37,579 bases of DNA, from the NCBI GenBank assembly GCA_011525745.1, contig WYBU01000110.1:1-37579 (forward strand), in the 5' to 3' direction. Source of the DNA: Planctomycetaceae bacterium (GTDB lineage: Bacteria > Planctomycetota > Phycisphaerae > UBA1845 > UTPLA1). Within the stretch, counting starts at the first letter, position 1, and each line of letters starts with the position of its first letter. Shown here one piece after another: positions 1-8,263 of the stretch. The notes under the pieces were generated by a model. It saw only the letters and a program-made list of their open reading frames with translations, had not been told where the DNA came from and ran no database searches. Both the position numbers and the translations under genes were made by a program.

Positions 1-49
1 AATGCGCAGTGAAAGCCGGACCGAGTGCGGCGATCTGCTCGGCAGTCAT
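1..49 (-). CDS. 5' end of an unidentified gene (partial, runs off window start)
   Basis: An ATG at 49-47 on the minus strand opens a frame of 16 codons (MTAEQIAALGPAFTAH) that continues past the window edge. The start is supported by a strong Shine-Dalgarno, GGAGGTGAG, only a few bases upstream. Sixteen residues are too few to assign a family. The wording loosely resembles N-termini of some transposases, and a decayed IS lies about 400 bp away, but this is inference. The ribosome-binding site sits in the arm of a hairpin (see 54-74). Confidence 0.5.
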   Translation of the reverse strand, partial: MTAEQIAALGPAFTAH

Positions 50-53
50 AACT

Positions 54-74
54 CACCTCCATGTGCTGGAGGTG
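54..74 (-). promoter_or_regulatory. Hairpin sequestering the Shine-Dalgarno of the gene at 49
   Basis: Perfect 8-bp inverted repeat CACCTCCA / TGGAGGTG with a 5-base loop. In the minus-strand transcript the downstream arm contains the GGAGGTG ribosome-binding site of the gene starting at 49. Folding would hide that site. Such fold-back control is known for transposase genes read through from outside promoters. The structure is seen directly; its function is inferred. Confidence 0.45.
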
Positions 75-99
75 AGATCGGCAGGTTCATTGGTTAAAC

Positions 100-405
100 T
101 TGAGCCGATTCAGCGCTGTAGTGTTAATGCCCCGGACGGTCCAATTCCTACTTGTCGATTCCTACGGTGTGTGCTGGCGCTATGCGAGTTTAGCGACAAT
201 CGAAATCGCCTGGCGCGACATCCGCGACATCAAGTTCGAGGTATCATGCAAAACGATCGTCTTGTTTCTTTCGGACGGTACGCGGCAGACCTTGCCCGCC
301 GCATTCATCCCGCTGCCAAAGGCAGCACGCGGCTTTGCGGAACAGCTCATGGAATTCTGTAGTCCCTCAGAGAAAGCACTTGAAAGGCCGTCAGATTGCC
401 GATGA
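100..405 (+). CDS. Small hypothetical protein (about 90-101 aa)
   Basis: Open frame with a possible TTG start at 100 or ATG at 127 (MPRTVQFLLVDSYGVCW...). The frame is open only back to a stop at 73-75. No good ribosome-binding site is visible for either start. The translation looks like a compact beta-rich fold: alternating hydrophobics in IEIAWRDIRDIKFEV and TIVLFLSDGTRQTLP, then an amphipathic helix ending at about residue 88. This pattern is reminiscent of PH-like or photosystem-barrel folds, but no family is recognised. It lies between two mobile-element traces and could itself be a remnant. The residue composition favours a real or recently real gene. Confidence 0.35.
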   Translation: MSRFSAVVLMPRTVQFLLVDSYGVCWRYASLATIEIAWRDIRDIKFEVSCKTIVLFLSDGTRQTLPAAFIPLPKAARGFAEQLMEFCSPSEKALERPSDCR

Positions 406-411
406 AGGGCA

Positions 412-785
412 CAGAACGGGGTTCTTACCCATCCCGACGTGACGGACGCTCAGCGCAGAGTGATCGAGCCGTGGATTCCTTCTGCGACGCCTATTGCTCG
501 GCCACGCAAGCCTGGTCCGCGGGAGGTCATCAATGCGATGCTGTATGCGGCGCTGAGCGCTTCCTCGTGGCGGCAGCTGCCACACGATTACCCGCCCTGG
601 GGGAAGGGTCTACTACTATTAAGAGGTTTTCCGGCAGAATGGCACGTGGCGCAAGAGTCATCGCGCGAGCATTACAGCGGCACGAATGCGCGCGACGCCA
701 AACGCACAAGCGAGCTAGCAATTGGAGGGGCCGGGCTGAAAGCCAGCGTGGCTGACCCTTCGGTGGACAGGCGGATTCTTTAGGA
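412..785 (+). pseudogene. Decayed IS5-type transposase fragment (N-terminal DUF4096-like region)
   Basis: The frame from 439 reads MTDAQRRVIEPWIPSA, then PREVINAMLYAALSASSWRQLPHDYPPW. This is the conserved N-terminal domain of IS5/IS4-group transposases (consensus of the type LTDxQWxxIEPLLP... then NAILYxLRTGCQWRxLPxDFPPW). After PPW the homologous text changes frame. RQNGTWRKSHRA, the usual segment after the YYYF/RW motif, is found in a third frame around 632-670. At least two frameshifts are therefore present, and the DDE catalytic region is missing or unrecognisable. Weak traces may extend to about 840. No terminal inverted repeats were found. This is a dead element. Confidence 0.7.
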
Positions 786-1016
786 GTCGTTGAAGTGATA
801 TTGGCAATGACCAGCGGCAGCGGCGACTTGCCACGTTGGCGGTAGGAACTCTTCAATCCGGCGCGAGCCGATATGGGTACGAAGTGCAAGAGTACGCACA
901 CAAGCACAAGCCTCGCCGCGCGCGCCGGTCGAACTCTTGCTTGCGAGCCGGCCGATCACGCCTTTCTCGCTCCCTCCCCGTTCGCATCCTCCAATCCCAC
1001 CGTGCATTTCATCGAA

Positions 1017-1116
1017 GCCCGATCCGTTACGCGATCATCAGACTTTTGACCGAAATTCCCCCGTGCCCATTGGTCGCCCGCCTGCCCCCGCCGCCAACGC
1101 CCCATCCCTGTTTCAC
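1017..1116 (+). repeat. Left copy of a 100-bp sequence repeated inverted at 36613-36710
   Basis: Bases 1017-1116 match the reverse complement of 36613-36710 over their whole length. The 39 bp next to the palindrome (1078-1116 versus 36651-36613) are identical. The rest differs by scattered substitutions and a short indel. The repeat runs into the first parS palindrome at 1109. It encodes no convincing protein; a short minus-strand frame here (GMGRWRRGQA...) is conserved only because the DNA is. Confidence 0.85.
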
Positions 1117-1124
1117 GTGAAACA
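1109..1124. other. parS: parS site 1 (ParB/Noc-family partition palindrome)
   Basis: Perfect 16-bp palindrome TGTTTCACGTGAAACA. It matches the bacterial chromosomal parS consensus bound by ParB (TGTTNCACGTGAAACA) without mismatch. It is the first of three sites. No parA or parB gene lies in the window. Confidence 0.9.
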
Positions 1125-1144
1125 CGTTCGCGCCCGCCCATTCC

Positions 1145-1160
1145 TGTTTCACGTGAAACA
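1145..1160. other. parS: parS site 2
   Basis: Second perfect TGTTTCACGTGAAACA, exactly 36 bp after the first. The flanking bases of the three copies differ, so the 16-mer itself is what is conserved. Confidence 0.9.
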
Positions 1161-1180
1161 CACTTTCACCCGCGATTCGC

Positions 1181-1196
1181 TGTTTCACGTGAAACA
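1181..1196. other. parS: parS site 3
   Basis: Third perfect TGTTTCACGTGAAACA, again exactly 36 bp further on. Regular 36-bp phasing puts the sites about 3.4 helical turns apart. Confidence 0.9.
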
Positions 1197-1240
1197 GAAA
1201 CTTAGCCGTCACGGTGCGGCAGGCGTTTCCCGCACCCCGG

Positions 1241-1328
1241 CCCTCTCCCTGGAAAGGAGAGGGGGGAACGGTTGGAGCGCGGCGCGCGGTTCACCCTCAC
1301 CCCAACCCTCTCCCTGCGAGGGAGAGGG
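1241..1328. repeat. Pair of CCCTCTCC/GGAGAGGG hairpins downstream of the S9 peptidase gene
   Basis: Two stem-loops: CCCTCTCC (1241-1248) pairs with GGAGAGGG (1256-1263), and CCCTCTCCC (1306-1314) pairs with GGGAGAGGG (1320-1328) around TGCGA. The second is embedded in CCCTCACCCCAACCCTCT, a form of REP-like intergenic hairpin found in many unrelated GC-rich genomes. Both lie just past the minus-strand stop at 1359, so they could also slow or end transcription. There is no strong T-tract. Confidence 0.6.
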
Positions 1329-1358
1329 AGTCACAGCCGGGGGCGGCTGTGCTACAGG

Positions 1359-3431
1359 TCAGTCCGTTGCCTCCTTCGCCGGTTCGCTCGGCGGGTTGAG
1401 GATGAACCGGTCGAACCAGGCCAGGTCCCATTCCATCTTGGCCTTGCGGTTTTTGTAGGTCGTCAGGCCGTGGCCTTCGTTGGGATACACCAGCAATTCG
1501 GTCGGGACCTTCACGTACTCCTTCAGCGCGCGGTGCAACGTGCGGCTGTGCGCGGGCGGGACGCGGGCGTCGTTGCCGCCCACGTGAATCAGCGTCGGCG
1601 TGCGGACCCGGTCCAGCCGGAAGCTGGGCGACGCTTTCACGTACGCCTCGGTGCGGTCCCACGGAAAGCCCTTCATGTAGTTGATGACATGCCCCGGCGT
1701 GTCCTCGATGCCCCATTGCATCAGCATGTCCAGCACCCCCGCGCCGCTGCTGGCCGCCTTGAAGCGGTCGGTCGTCGTGATGATGCAGTTGGTCAGATAG
1801 CCGCCGTTGCTCCAGCCGATCACGCCCAGCTTGTTCGCATCGGCGATGCCGCGCTCGATCATCGCATCCACGCCGGCGAGGATGTCCTTGACCTCGACGT
1901 CGTTCTCGCGGCCGATCAGATCGGTCAGGAACTGGTCGCCGTAGCCGGTGGAGCCGCGGTAGTTGGGCGTCAGCAGCGCGTAGCCCGTCGCCGGAAGCAG
2001 CGTGCGGCCGTAAATCCAATATTGCAGACAAAACGGGGCGCAATCGGTGGGTCCGCCGTGAATCTCGACGACCATCGGCAGCGGCTTGCCCGGTTCGTGA
2101 TCGGGCGGCAGTTCCAGAATGCCCTCGACCTCGACGCCGTCGGGCGCCTTCCATTGCACAAGCTGTATGCTCGGCAGCTTCCACGTGTCGACCTGCGGAT
2201 TGACGTTGGTCACCCGCACGCCCGATCCGCCATGCTGAACAAAAACCTCGGGCGGGTGCGTCAGGCCGCTGGAGACATAGGCCGGACCGCTGCCGTCGGC
2301 GGCGAACGAGAACGCGCCGACCGTCACGTCGCCGGGCGTCAGTTCGGTCGGGCCGGCCGGCTTGCCATCCGCCGCGACCGCGACGCGATAGATGCGCGTC
2401 CGCGCGCGATGCACAGCGGCGAAGCACAGCTCGCGCGTGCCGGGCTTCCATTCCAGTTGCGGCGTGACGTAAATCCCATGCGGCCGGGTGACCTTGTGAA
2501 TCACCGTTGTGTCGGCGGACAGCGTCGCGACGAACAGCTCGGAAGGATATCCGTCGAAACTGACGGTGAACGCCAGCGACGCCGAGTCGGACGACCACGC
2601 CAGGCCGTCGAGCCAGCCGTAGGGCGACGGCGCGTCGGCCCGCCACAGCTTGTCCGGAAGCGTCGTGATGCTCTTCGTCCCGGCGTCCCAGATGTCGACG
2701 CGCGACTGGCCCTCGTTGCTGATGAGATGCTCATTGGGCGTAGTGAGCATGGCGACGCGAAGTTGATTGGGCGCGACGGCCAGGGCGGTGATGTGCCGTT
2801 TGTCGTCGATGATCTTCTCCGCCCGCCAATTGGCCAGATCGAGCTTCCACACGGCCGACAGATGGTCGATGCCGTGGCCGAACTCGATGTCGTCCTTGTA
2901 CTTGCCGCGCAGATCCTTCCATTCGTCGGCGAGCTGTTCCTCGTCGGTCGTGTAGTAGAGCGTGCGGCCGTCGCGGGAAAGCTCGAAGTGGCCGATGCCG
3001 TCCTTGACGCGCGTCACGGCCATCGGCTCGCCGCCGTGCGGGCTGATGCGCCAGACCTGCGTCGAGCCGTCCCAGGGGGGGTTCTTCTCGGCTTCGCGCT
3101 TGGCGTTGGCGGTGTAGTAAATCCAGCGGCCGTCGGGACTCCAGCGCGGCGCGGTTTCGGTTGCGGCGTCGAACGTCAGGCGCGCGACGTTTTTCGTGGC
3201 GGCATCGACAAGCCACAAATCCTGGTTGCGCTTCTCGTTGGGAGGCTCCCAGCGCAGCTCGGTGTAGGCGACGAGTTTGCCATCGGGCGAGGCGGCGCAG
3301 TCGGTAATGACGCCGATCGTGAAGTAGTCGTCGATGGTGATGACGTGATCGCGCTGCGGCACATCGTGGGCCGGCGCGGTCAGGACCAGCAGCGAGAAGC
3401 AACGGAACAGCAACGTCAACGTCGCGGTCAT
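1359..3431 (-). CDS. Secreted S9-family prolyl-oligopeptidase-type peptidase (about 690 aa)
   Basis: The protein has an N-terminal beta-propeller, with TolB/WD-like stretches such as SPDGKLVAYTELRWE and APRWSPDGRWIYYTA, followed by an alpha/beta-hydrolase domain. The triad is visible: Ser541 in GWSNGGY, Asp621 in VGGNDARVPP and His654 in NEGHGL. The oxyanion/substrate region EIHGGPTD is also present. This is the S9C-like aminoacyl-peptidase architecture, which cleaves short peptides. The ATG at 3431 is preferred over an in-frame ATG at 3494. It has an AGGGG ribosome-binding site 8 bases upstream and begins a signal peptide (MTATLTLLFRCFSLLVL, then APAHDVP), predicting export. The gene stands alone, with hairpins after its stop. 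The exact S9 subfamily cannot be settled by eye. Confidence 0.93.
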   Translation of the reverse strand: MTATLTLLFRCFSLLVLTAPAHDVPQRDHVITIDDYFTIGVITDCAASPDGKLVAYTELRWEPPNEKRNQDLWLVDAATKNVARLTFDAATETAPRWSPDGRWIYYTANAKREAEKNPPWDGSTQVWRISPHGGEPMAVTRVKDGIGHFELSRDGRTLYYTTDEEQLADEWKDLRGKYKDDIEFGHGIDHLSAVWKLDLANWRAEKIIDDKRHITALAVAPNQLRVAMLTTPNEHLISNEGQSRVDIWDAGTKSITTLPDKLWRADAPSPYGWLDGLAWSSDSASLAFTVSFDGYPSELFVATLSADTTVIHKVTRPHGIYVTPQLEWKPGTRELCFAAVHRARTRIYRVAVAADGKPAGPTELTPGDVTVGAFSFAADGSGPAYVSSGLTHPPEVFVQHGGSGVRVTNVNPQVDTWKLPSIQLVQWKAPDGVEVEGILELPPDHEPGKPLPMVVEIHGGPTDCAPFCLQYWIYGRTLLPATGYALLTPNYRGSTGYGDQFLTDLIGRENDVEVKDILAGVDAMIERGIADANKLGVIGWSNGGYLTNCIITTTDRFKAASSGAGVLDMLMQWGIEDTPGHVINYMKGFPWDRTEAYVKASPSFRLDRVRTPTLIHVGGNDARVPPAHSRTLHRALKEYVKVPTELLVYPNEGHGLTTYKNRKAKMEWDLAWFDRFILNPPSEPAKEATD

Positions 3432-4004
3432 GTGGGATCCCCTGTCGATGCGGCGCATTCGGGCCGGAAGATCGCGTACCGCCGGCCAGCGCACAAGACG
3501 GGAACACGATCGTCGAAGGGCCGAGTCGAGTCAACACGACCGCCGTCGCCGGGGTTATAGGCCGAAGTTGCCGGGAAGAGCTTGCGTCGCCAGATGAAGT
3601 CATGGACGACCCGCAGAGAATGAAACGAAAGCCCCGCCGGATTGCGCGCGGGCGCTCGTTATTGCCCCATCCCGGCGGTGGCCCGGCCTCATCGCATCGC
3701 ATGTTGTTTTGCCGCACGGCGGCGCAGCCCTCAACGGCATGGGAACTTGCGTGCCGTCCGACCCGCTCGGATGCGCGACGCGTGTGGCGTTTTCACAACG
3801 CCCCGCACAGAGCGAACCCCGTCTTACGCGACCATCTTGCGCAATGCTCTGGATTTGGCGTCGCCGCGAGAATAACGTTGAATGAGGAGCCGCACGGTGC
3901 AGTCAATCTGGCCGCAGCGGCACGCCGGTTGCCTTGCGTCGCGACGACCGGCGATTCGGGCCGCCTGAGGTCCGCAGTACATCACAACAGGGGGGGAGTC
4001 GACC
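3432..4004. other. Intergenic region, no gene recognised
   Basis: About 570 bp between the divergent S9 peptidase and the coiled-coil gene. Frames here (for example from 3602) have arginine/proline-rich shadow-type translations and no ribosome-binding sites. The region must hold the promoters of both neighbours, but no clear -35/-10 pair was seen. Confidence 0.6.
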
Positions 4005-4268
4005 ATGGACGAAGTCACATTTCAGAAGAAACTCGCTGAACTTGTCGCGGAAATCGGAACGCTGCCCTCAACCGAGCGCGGCAAGCTCGAAGCGTTGGCG
4101 GAAGAGACGCGGCAACGCCATCAAAAGCTGAAGGAGACCGTCCACAGCCTTCAGGAAAGCATCGACTACCTGCGGCTGTCCATCAAATACCTCCTTTTCG
4201 ATCTCGAAGCCACGCGGCGCGAAAACGCCTATCTCCGCAAGATGCTCGAGGAAGAGCCGGATGCCTGA
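4005..4268 (+). CDS. Small coiled-coil protein of unknown function (87 aa)
   Basis: The ATG at 4005 follows a purine-rich GGGGGGAG ribosome-binding site. The protein is almost wholly helical and charged. Residues about 30-85 show heptad-like spacing of leucine and isoleucine (LKETVHSLQESIDYLRLS, then LLFDLEATRRENAYLRKML), so a coiled-coil dimer is likely. No signal peptide, membrane segment or catalytic motif is visible. No family is recognised. The length, heptads and ribosome-binding site make it a credible gene. Confidence 0.75.
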   Translation: MDEVTFQKKLAELVAEIGTLPSTERGKLEALAEETRQRHQKLKETVHSLQESIDYLRLSIKYLLFDLEATRRENAYLRKMLEEEPDA

Positions 4269-4280
4269 TCGGCGGCGTGA

Positions 4281-4350
4281 AGCGTCGAAGCGTCGAAATG
4301 AAAGGCACGGAGGCACGAAGGGAAGAACAGGGAACAGCGAACAGGGGAAG
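4281..4350. repeat. Low-complexity GGCACGAAG / GGGAACAG intergenic repeat
   Basis: Short direct iterations (GCGTCGAAGCGTCGAA, AAAGGCACGGAGGCACGAAG, then GGGAACAGCGAACAGGGG) follow the coiled-coil gene. A close relative is inside the pfaA-like gene (22321-22376), and a looser one lies near 8030-8095. The GGCACGAAGGCACGAAG core is typical of dispersed purine-rich repeats. No coding role is seen. Confidence 0.5.
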
Positions 4351-4448
4351 AGACCGCAACAGCCGGCATCGCAGCGGCGAAGTGAAGGCGCGCGAAGGTT
4401 GCGTCGGCGGCGCTGATTGGCGCTTCGACTTCGATTATCATCCCCGGC

Positions 4449-5033
4449 GTGAAGTCACACTCCGACCATTCGGCCGCAATGACGCGGGCGATTGAAGAGG
4501 CGGGTCGCGTTCCCGCGCTGATGATGCAGCGCGTGGACGTGCTTTCGTCCGTTGCTGACTTGCTCATTTCGCGTTTGCGCGAAGAGCGAAAAGTGCTGAC
4601 CTGCGGCAACGGCGGGTCCGCGGCCGAGGCATCGCACCTGGCCGAGGAACTGGTGGGCCGCTTTCGAGCCGATCGCCGCGCCCTGCCTGCGGTGTGCCTG
4701 TGTGCCGACGCCGCCGCCCTGACCTGTATTGCCAACGACTGGGACTACGCCGAGGTCTTCGCCCGCCAGGTCGAGGCGCATGGAGCGGCCGGGGACGTGT
4801 TGATCGCCCTGAGCACCAGCGGGCGCAGCCCGTCGATCGTGCGTGCCTTGGAGCGCGGCCGGCAGCGCGGCCTGACGACCGTCGGCCTGCTCGGCTCGGC
4901 CGGCAGCCCGGCCCAGCCGCTATGTGATTTGTCGCTCACGTTGGACGGACTTTCGGCGGCACGCGTGCAGGAGGCCCATCTGCTGGCGATTCACCTGCTG
5001 TTGGAACAAATCGACGCGGCGTTTGCGGCCTAG
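4449..5033 (+). CDS. gmhA: SIS-domain phosphosugar isomerase, GmhA-like (sedoheptulose-7-phosphate isomerase)
   Basis: The family makes D-glycero-D-manno-heptose 7-phosphate from sedoheptulose 7-phosphate, the first step of ADP-heptose synthesis for lipopolysaccharide or S-layer glycans. The SIS phosphate-binding motifs are clear: CGNGGSAAEASHLAEEL, including the family His and Glu, then STSGRSPS, and near the C-terminus ARVQEAHLLAIH with the zinc/active-site Glu-His region. The length (185-194 aa) fits GmhA. The start is uncertain. A GTG at 4449 gives 194 aa and an ATG at 4479 gives 185 aa, and neither has a good ribosome-binding site. The ATG aligns better with known family N-termini. DiaA, a non-enzymatic SIS paralogue, is an alternative, and no other heptose gene is nearby. 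Confidence 0.85.
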   Translation: MKSHSDHSAAMTRAIEEAGRVPALMMQRVDVLSSVADLLISRLREERKVLTCGNGGSAAEASHLAEELVGRFRADRRALPAVCLCADAAALTCIANDWDYAEVFARQVEAHGAAGDVLIALSTSGRSPSIVRALERGRQRGLTTVGLLGSAGSPAQPLCDLSLTLDGLSAARVQEAHLLAIHLLLEQIDAAFAA

Positions 5034-5056
5034 GCGCGTGTTGCGACCTGCTTAAA

Positions 5057-5077
5057 CGAACCGCGACCGTGAGGGAA
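5057..5077. repeat. Single arm of the GAACCGCGACCGTGAGGG repeat family
   Basis: CGAACCGCGACCGTGAGGGA, the arm sequence of the inverted-repeat elements at 6806-6957 and 14173-14318. No opposite arm was found before the rpmE promoter, so this is a half-element. Confidence 0.6.
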
Positions 5078-5253
5078 TGCCGCACACTATTTGGAATGCA
5101 GCGCACCTGCAACCTCGAAACCGGCTGTACCATCAGCCGGATTTGAAACTTGCGGCTGCAGCCGGTGGTTGTCCGGCGCGTCCCCAGGGGGCGCGTTTCG
5201 GTTTCCGCATTCCGACGGCTCCATCGATCGACACGCAAACGGGATGAGCGGCC

Positions 5254-5281
5254 TTGCGACGGCGATACACTCGGATATAAT
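5254..5281 (+). promoter_or_regulatory. Probable sigma-70 promoter of rpmE
   Basis: TTGCGA at 5254-5259, a 16-bp spacer, and a perfect TATAAT at 5276-5281. The motif lies 55 bp before the rpmE start codon. The -10 box is exact and the -35 box matches 4 of 6 bases. Confidence 0.6.
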
Positions 5282-5335
5282 GTCCCCCCCGGTGTGAAAA
5301 CGAGGGCGCAGGTGCGCGCCGCCGGCAGGTGAGAC

Positions 5336-5581
5336 ATGAAAAAGAAAATCCATCCCGAATACGTCGAGTGTACCGTGACGTGCGCGTGCGGCAATTCGTT
5401 TACGACCCGCAGCACGAAGCCGCGCATCACCCTGGACATCTGCTCGTGCTGCCACCCGTTCTTCACCGGCACGCAGAAATTCGTCGACACCGCCGGCCGG
5501 GTCGAGCGCTTCCAGAAGAAGTTCGGCGGCAAGTATTTTCAGGAAAAAGGCAAGAAGAAGACGCCGCCGGCCAAGGCCTAG
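5336..5581 (+). CDS. rpmE: 50S ribosomal protein L31
   Basis: Component of the large ribosomal subunit that bridges to the 30S head. The N-terminus [14 protein letters not shown] and the core [21 protein letters not shown] match the L31 family. Cys16, Cys18, Cys36 and Cys39 form the zinc ribbon, so this is the zinc-binding form. The basic tail [11 protein letters not shown] is slightly longer than in E. coli. The start follows an AGGTGAG ribosome-binding site. The gene is followed by an intrinsic terminator and then prfA, the common bacterial rpmE-prfA neighbourhood. Confidence 0.97.
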   Translation: MKKKIHPEYVECTVTCACGNSFTTRSTKPRITLDICSCCHPFFTGTQKFVDTAGRVERFQKKFGGKYFQEKGKKKTPPAKA

Positions 5582-5597
5582 CGACTCGAAACTCAAG

Positions 5598-5638
5598 CGC
5601 CCGGAGTCACATCGCGTGATCCGGGCGTGGTCTTTTTT
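5598..5638 (+). terminator. Intrinsic terminator after rpmE
   Basis: The stem CGCCCGGA (5598-5605) pairs with TCCGGGCG (5620-5627). A short inner helix CAC/GTG-type and a 5-base loop complete the hairpin. TGGTCTTTTTT follows at once. It lies 17 bp after the rpmE stop and 36 bp before the prfA start. Confidence 0.8.
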
Positions 5639-5673
5639 ACCGGCCGGCAGGACGCATTGCGAAGATCACGTTT

Positions 5674-6768
<1,095 letters not shown>

Positions 6769-6805
6769 TGATCCAGAACGCGAAGCGGTAAGGACGGGCG
6801 CCGCC

Positions 6806-6957
6806 GAACCGACCCGCGACCGCGAGGCAGCGGCTTTCGTACGGTCGATGGGGCCGCGCGTACCCGCTTTGTCAACGCCGTCCCTGCGTGAAGTCCTCGC
6901 GTCAAGCCGGAATCAGAAAGTCCACCGGCGCCGCCTCACGGTCGCGGTTCCGTTCGT
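6806..6957. repeat. Inverted-repeat element (GAACCGCGACCGTGAGG family) between convergent prfA and prs
   Basis: The left arm, around 6806-6826, is GAACC GACC CGCGACCGCGAGG with a 4-base insertion. The right arm, 6931-6952, reads as the reverse complement CGGAACCGCGACCGTGAGG. The arms enclose about 100 bp without a gene. The same family recurs at 14173-14318, and one arm lies at 5057. Lying between convergent genes, it may serve as a bidirectional terminator or REP element. Confidence 0.65.
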
Positions 6958-6980
6958 GTCGGAGTTCGCTGCGTGGACGC

Positions 6981-7931
6981 TTAGAATTCGAACAACGTGC
7001 TGACGCTGGTGCGTTCGTGGATGTTGCGTATCGCGCGGGCAAACAACTCGGCCGATGAAATCACCCGGACTTTACCGCTCAGTGGTTCGGCGCGATGTTC
7101 GATCGTGTCGGTGACGACCAGTTCCTTCAGCGGCGCGGCGTCGATGCGGGCGGAAGCGCCTTTGCCCAGGACGCCGTGCGACACGCCGGCCGAAACGCTG
7201 ATCGCTCCTTCCTTCACGAGGCGCCGCGCGGTCGCATCGAGCGTGCCGCCCGACGTCGTGAAGTCGTCGACCACGATGGTCCGCTTGCCGAGCACGTCGC
7301 CGATGATGCGCGTCACTTCGGCGTTTTCGTCATTGCCGCGGCGGATTTTCTCGGCGATGCAGTAGTCGGCGTTCAGCGCTTTGGCGTAGCGCCGCGCCAT
7401 CTCGCCGAAGCCGACGTCCGGCGCGACCATGACCAGATCGGGTCCGGCCTCGCCGCGGAACGCCTCGGCAATCAGCGGCAGCGCGTAAAGATGATCGACC
7501 GGCACGCGGAAGAAGCCCTGTATCTGCGGCGCGTGCAGGTCCATCGTGACGATGCGATCCACGCCGATGGCCTCCAGGGCGTCGGCGCAGACGCGCGCGC
7601 GGATGCTGACGCGCGGCTCATCCTTCTTGTCGGCCTTGCCGTAGGAAAAGAACGGAATCACGGCGGTGACGCTGGCGGCCGAGGCGCGCTTGCAGGCGTC
7701 GATGAAGAAGAGCAGCTCCATGAAGCGATCGTTGACCGGGTATGAGAGCGTCTGGACGATGAACACGTCGGCGCCGCGGACGTTCTCGCCGATGCGCACG
7801 AACGTGTTGCCCTCGGAGAACTGAATCGTCTCGCATCGCCCGGGCGGGATGCCCAGGGCGCGGCAGATCGCCTCGGTCAGGCGCGGGCTGCCCGAACCGG
7901 GGAACACCAGCAGCCGGTCGTTGACGGACAT
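6981..7931 (-). CDS. prs: Ribose-phosphate pyrophosphokinase (PRPP synthetase)
   Basis: Makes 5-phosphoribosyl-1-pyrophosphate from ribose 5-phosphate and ATP for nucleotide, His and Trp synthesis. Family hallmarks are present: the N-terminal FPGSGSPRLTEAI, FSEGNTFVRIGENVRGADVF, the metal/ATP region TMDLHAPQIQGFF, and the PRPP-binding loop VVDDFTTSGGT. That loop is more usually DDMIDTGGT, so this is a divergent member. The 316-aa length is normal. The start has a GGGAGAG ribosome-binding site. The gene is convergent with prfA. Confidence 0.93.
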   Translation of the reverse strand: MSVNDRLLVFPGSGSPRLTEAICRALGIPPGRCETIQFSEGNTFVRIGENVRGADVFIVQTLSYPVNDRFMELLFFIDACKRASAASVTAVIPFFSYGKADKKDEPRVSIRARVCADALEAIGVDRIVTMDLHAPQIQGFFRVPVDHLYALPLIAEAFRGEAGPDLVMVAPDVGFGEMARRYAKALNADYCIAEKIRRGNDENAEVTRIIGDVLGKRTIVVDDFTTSGGTLDATARRLVKEGAISVSAGVSHGVLGKGASARIDAAPLKELVVTDTIEHRAEPLSGKVRVISSAELFARAIRNIHERTSVSTLFEF

Positions 7932-8029
7932 GAGACTCTCCCGAGACGCGTGGAGCCGTGTCGGCGGCGTTGGCGCTCAGTATAGAGCGGGACCGGCGGC
8001 GGTGAAACGGCGATGCGAGGCAGAAAGCG

Positions 8030-8095
8030 ACGGAGCGACGAAGGGAAAGTCGATATTCGGAACAAAGGTCAAGGGAACAGAGAGCAGAACGAGCC
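8030..8095. repeat. Purine-rich degenerate repeat upstream of prs
   Basis: The GACGAAGGGAAAG...AAGGGAACAGAGAGCAG stretch resembles the repeat at 4281-4350 (GGCACGAAGGGAAGAACAGGGAACAG). It lies in the 330-bp gap between the prs start and the end of the DUF1501 gene, both on the minus strand. No gene is seen in this gap. Confidence 0.35.
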
Positions 8096-8180
8096 GCGGG
8101 AGCGGGCGTCGCGTCGGACAGCGGGGCGATCGGCGGCGACGCGCCCGGCCCTTTCCCGCTGGCGTGCTGGAATCCATGCG

Positions 8181-8243
8181 TCCACGTCGTCCACACCTTC
8201 CATGCGGTCCACGCCGTCCACGCGGTCCATTTCGTCCACGGTC
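8181..8243. repeat. 9-bp tandem repeat (TCCAYNNCG-type, seven units)
   Basis: Seven consecutive 9-bp units: TCCACGTCG, TCCACACCT, TCCATGCGG, TCCACGCCG, TCCACGCGG, TCCATTTCG, TCCACGGTC. An 8-bp unit precedes them at 8173. The array lies just past the stop of the DUF1501 gene, and 9-bp periodicity is exact. It is non-coding here. Confidence 0.8.
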
Positions 8244-8263
8244 GCGCAACGGCGCGGCGGTGT

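Noticed and set aside
956..1212. Short frames containing VSRET or FHVK peptides conserved between the two ends of the window
   Set aside because: These peptides are translations of the parS palindrome and its repeat flank in different frames; conservation is at DNA level.
1272..3560. 762-residue plus-strand frame opposite the S9 peptidase
   Set aside because: Antisense shadow typical of GC-rich DNA: Arg/Val/Gly-rich, no motifs, while the minus strand carries a full S9 peptidase with its catalytic triad and signal peptide.
3602..4039. 145-residue plus-strand frame in the gap before the coiled-coil gene
   Set aside because: Arg/Pro-rich composition, no ribosome-binding site, overlaps the start of a better-supported gene in another frame.
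7095..7745. 216-residue plus-strand frame opposite prs
   Set aside because: Shadow of a well-supported PRPP synthetase gene; no independent evidence.
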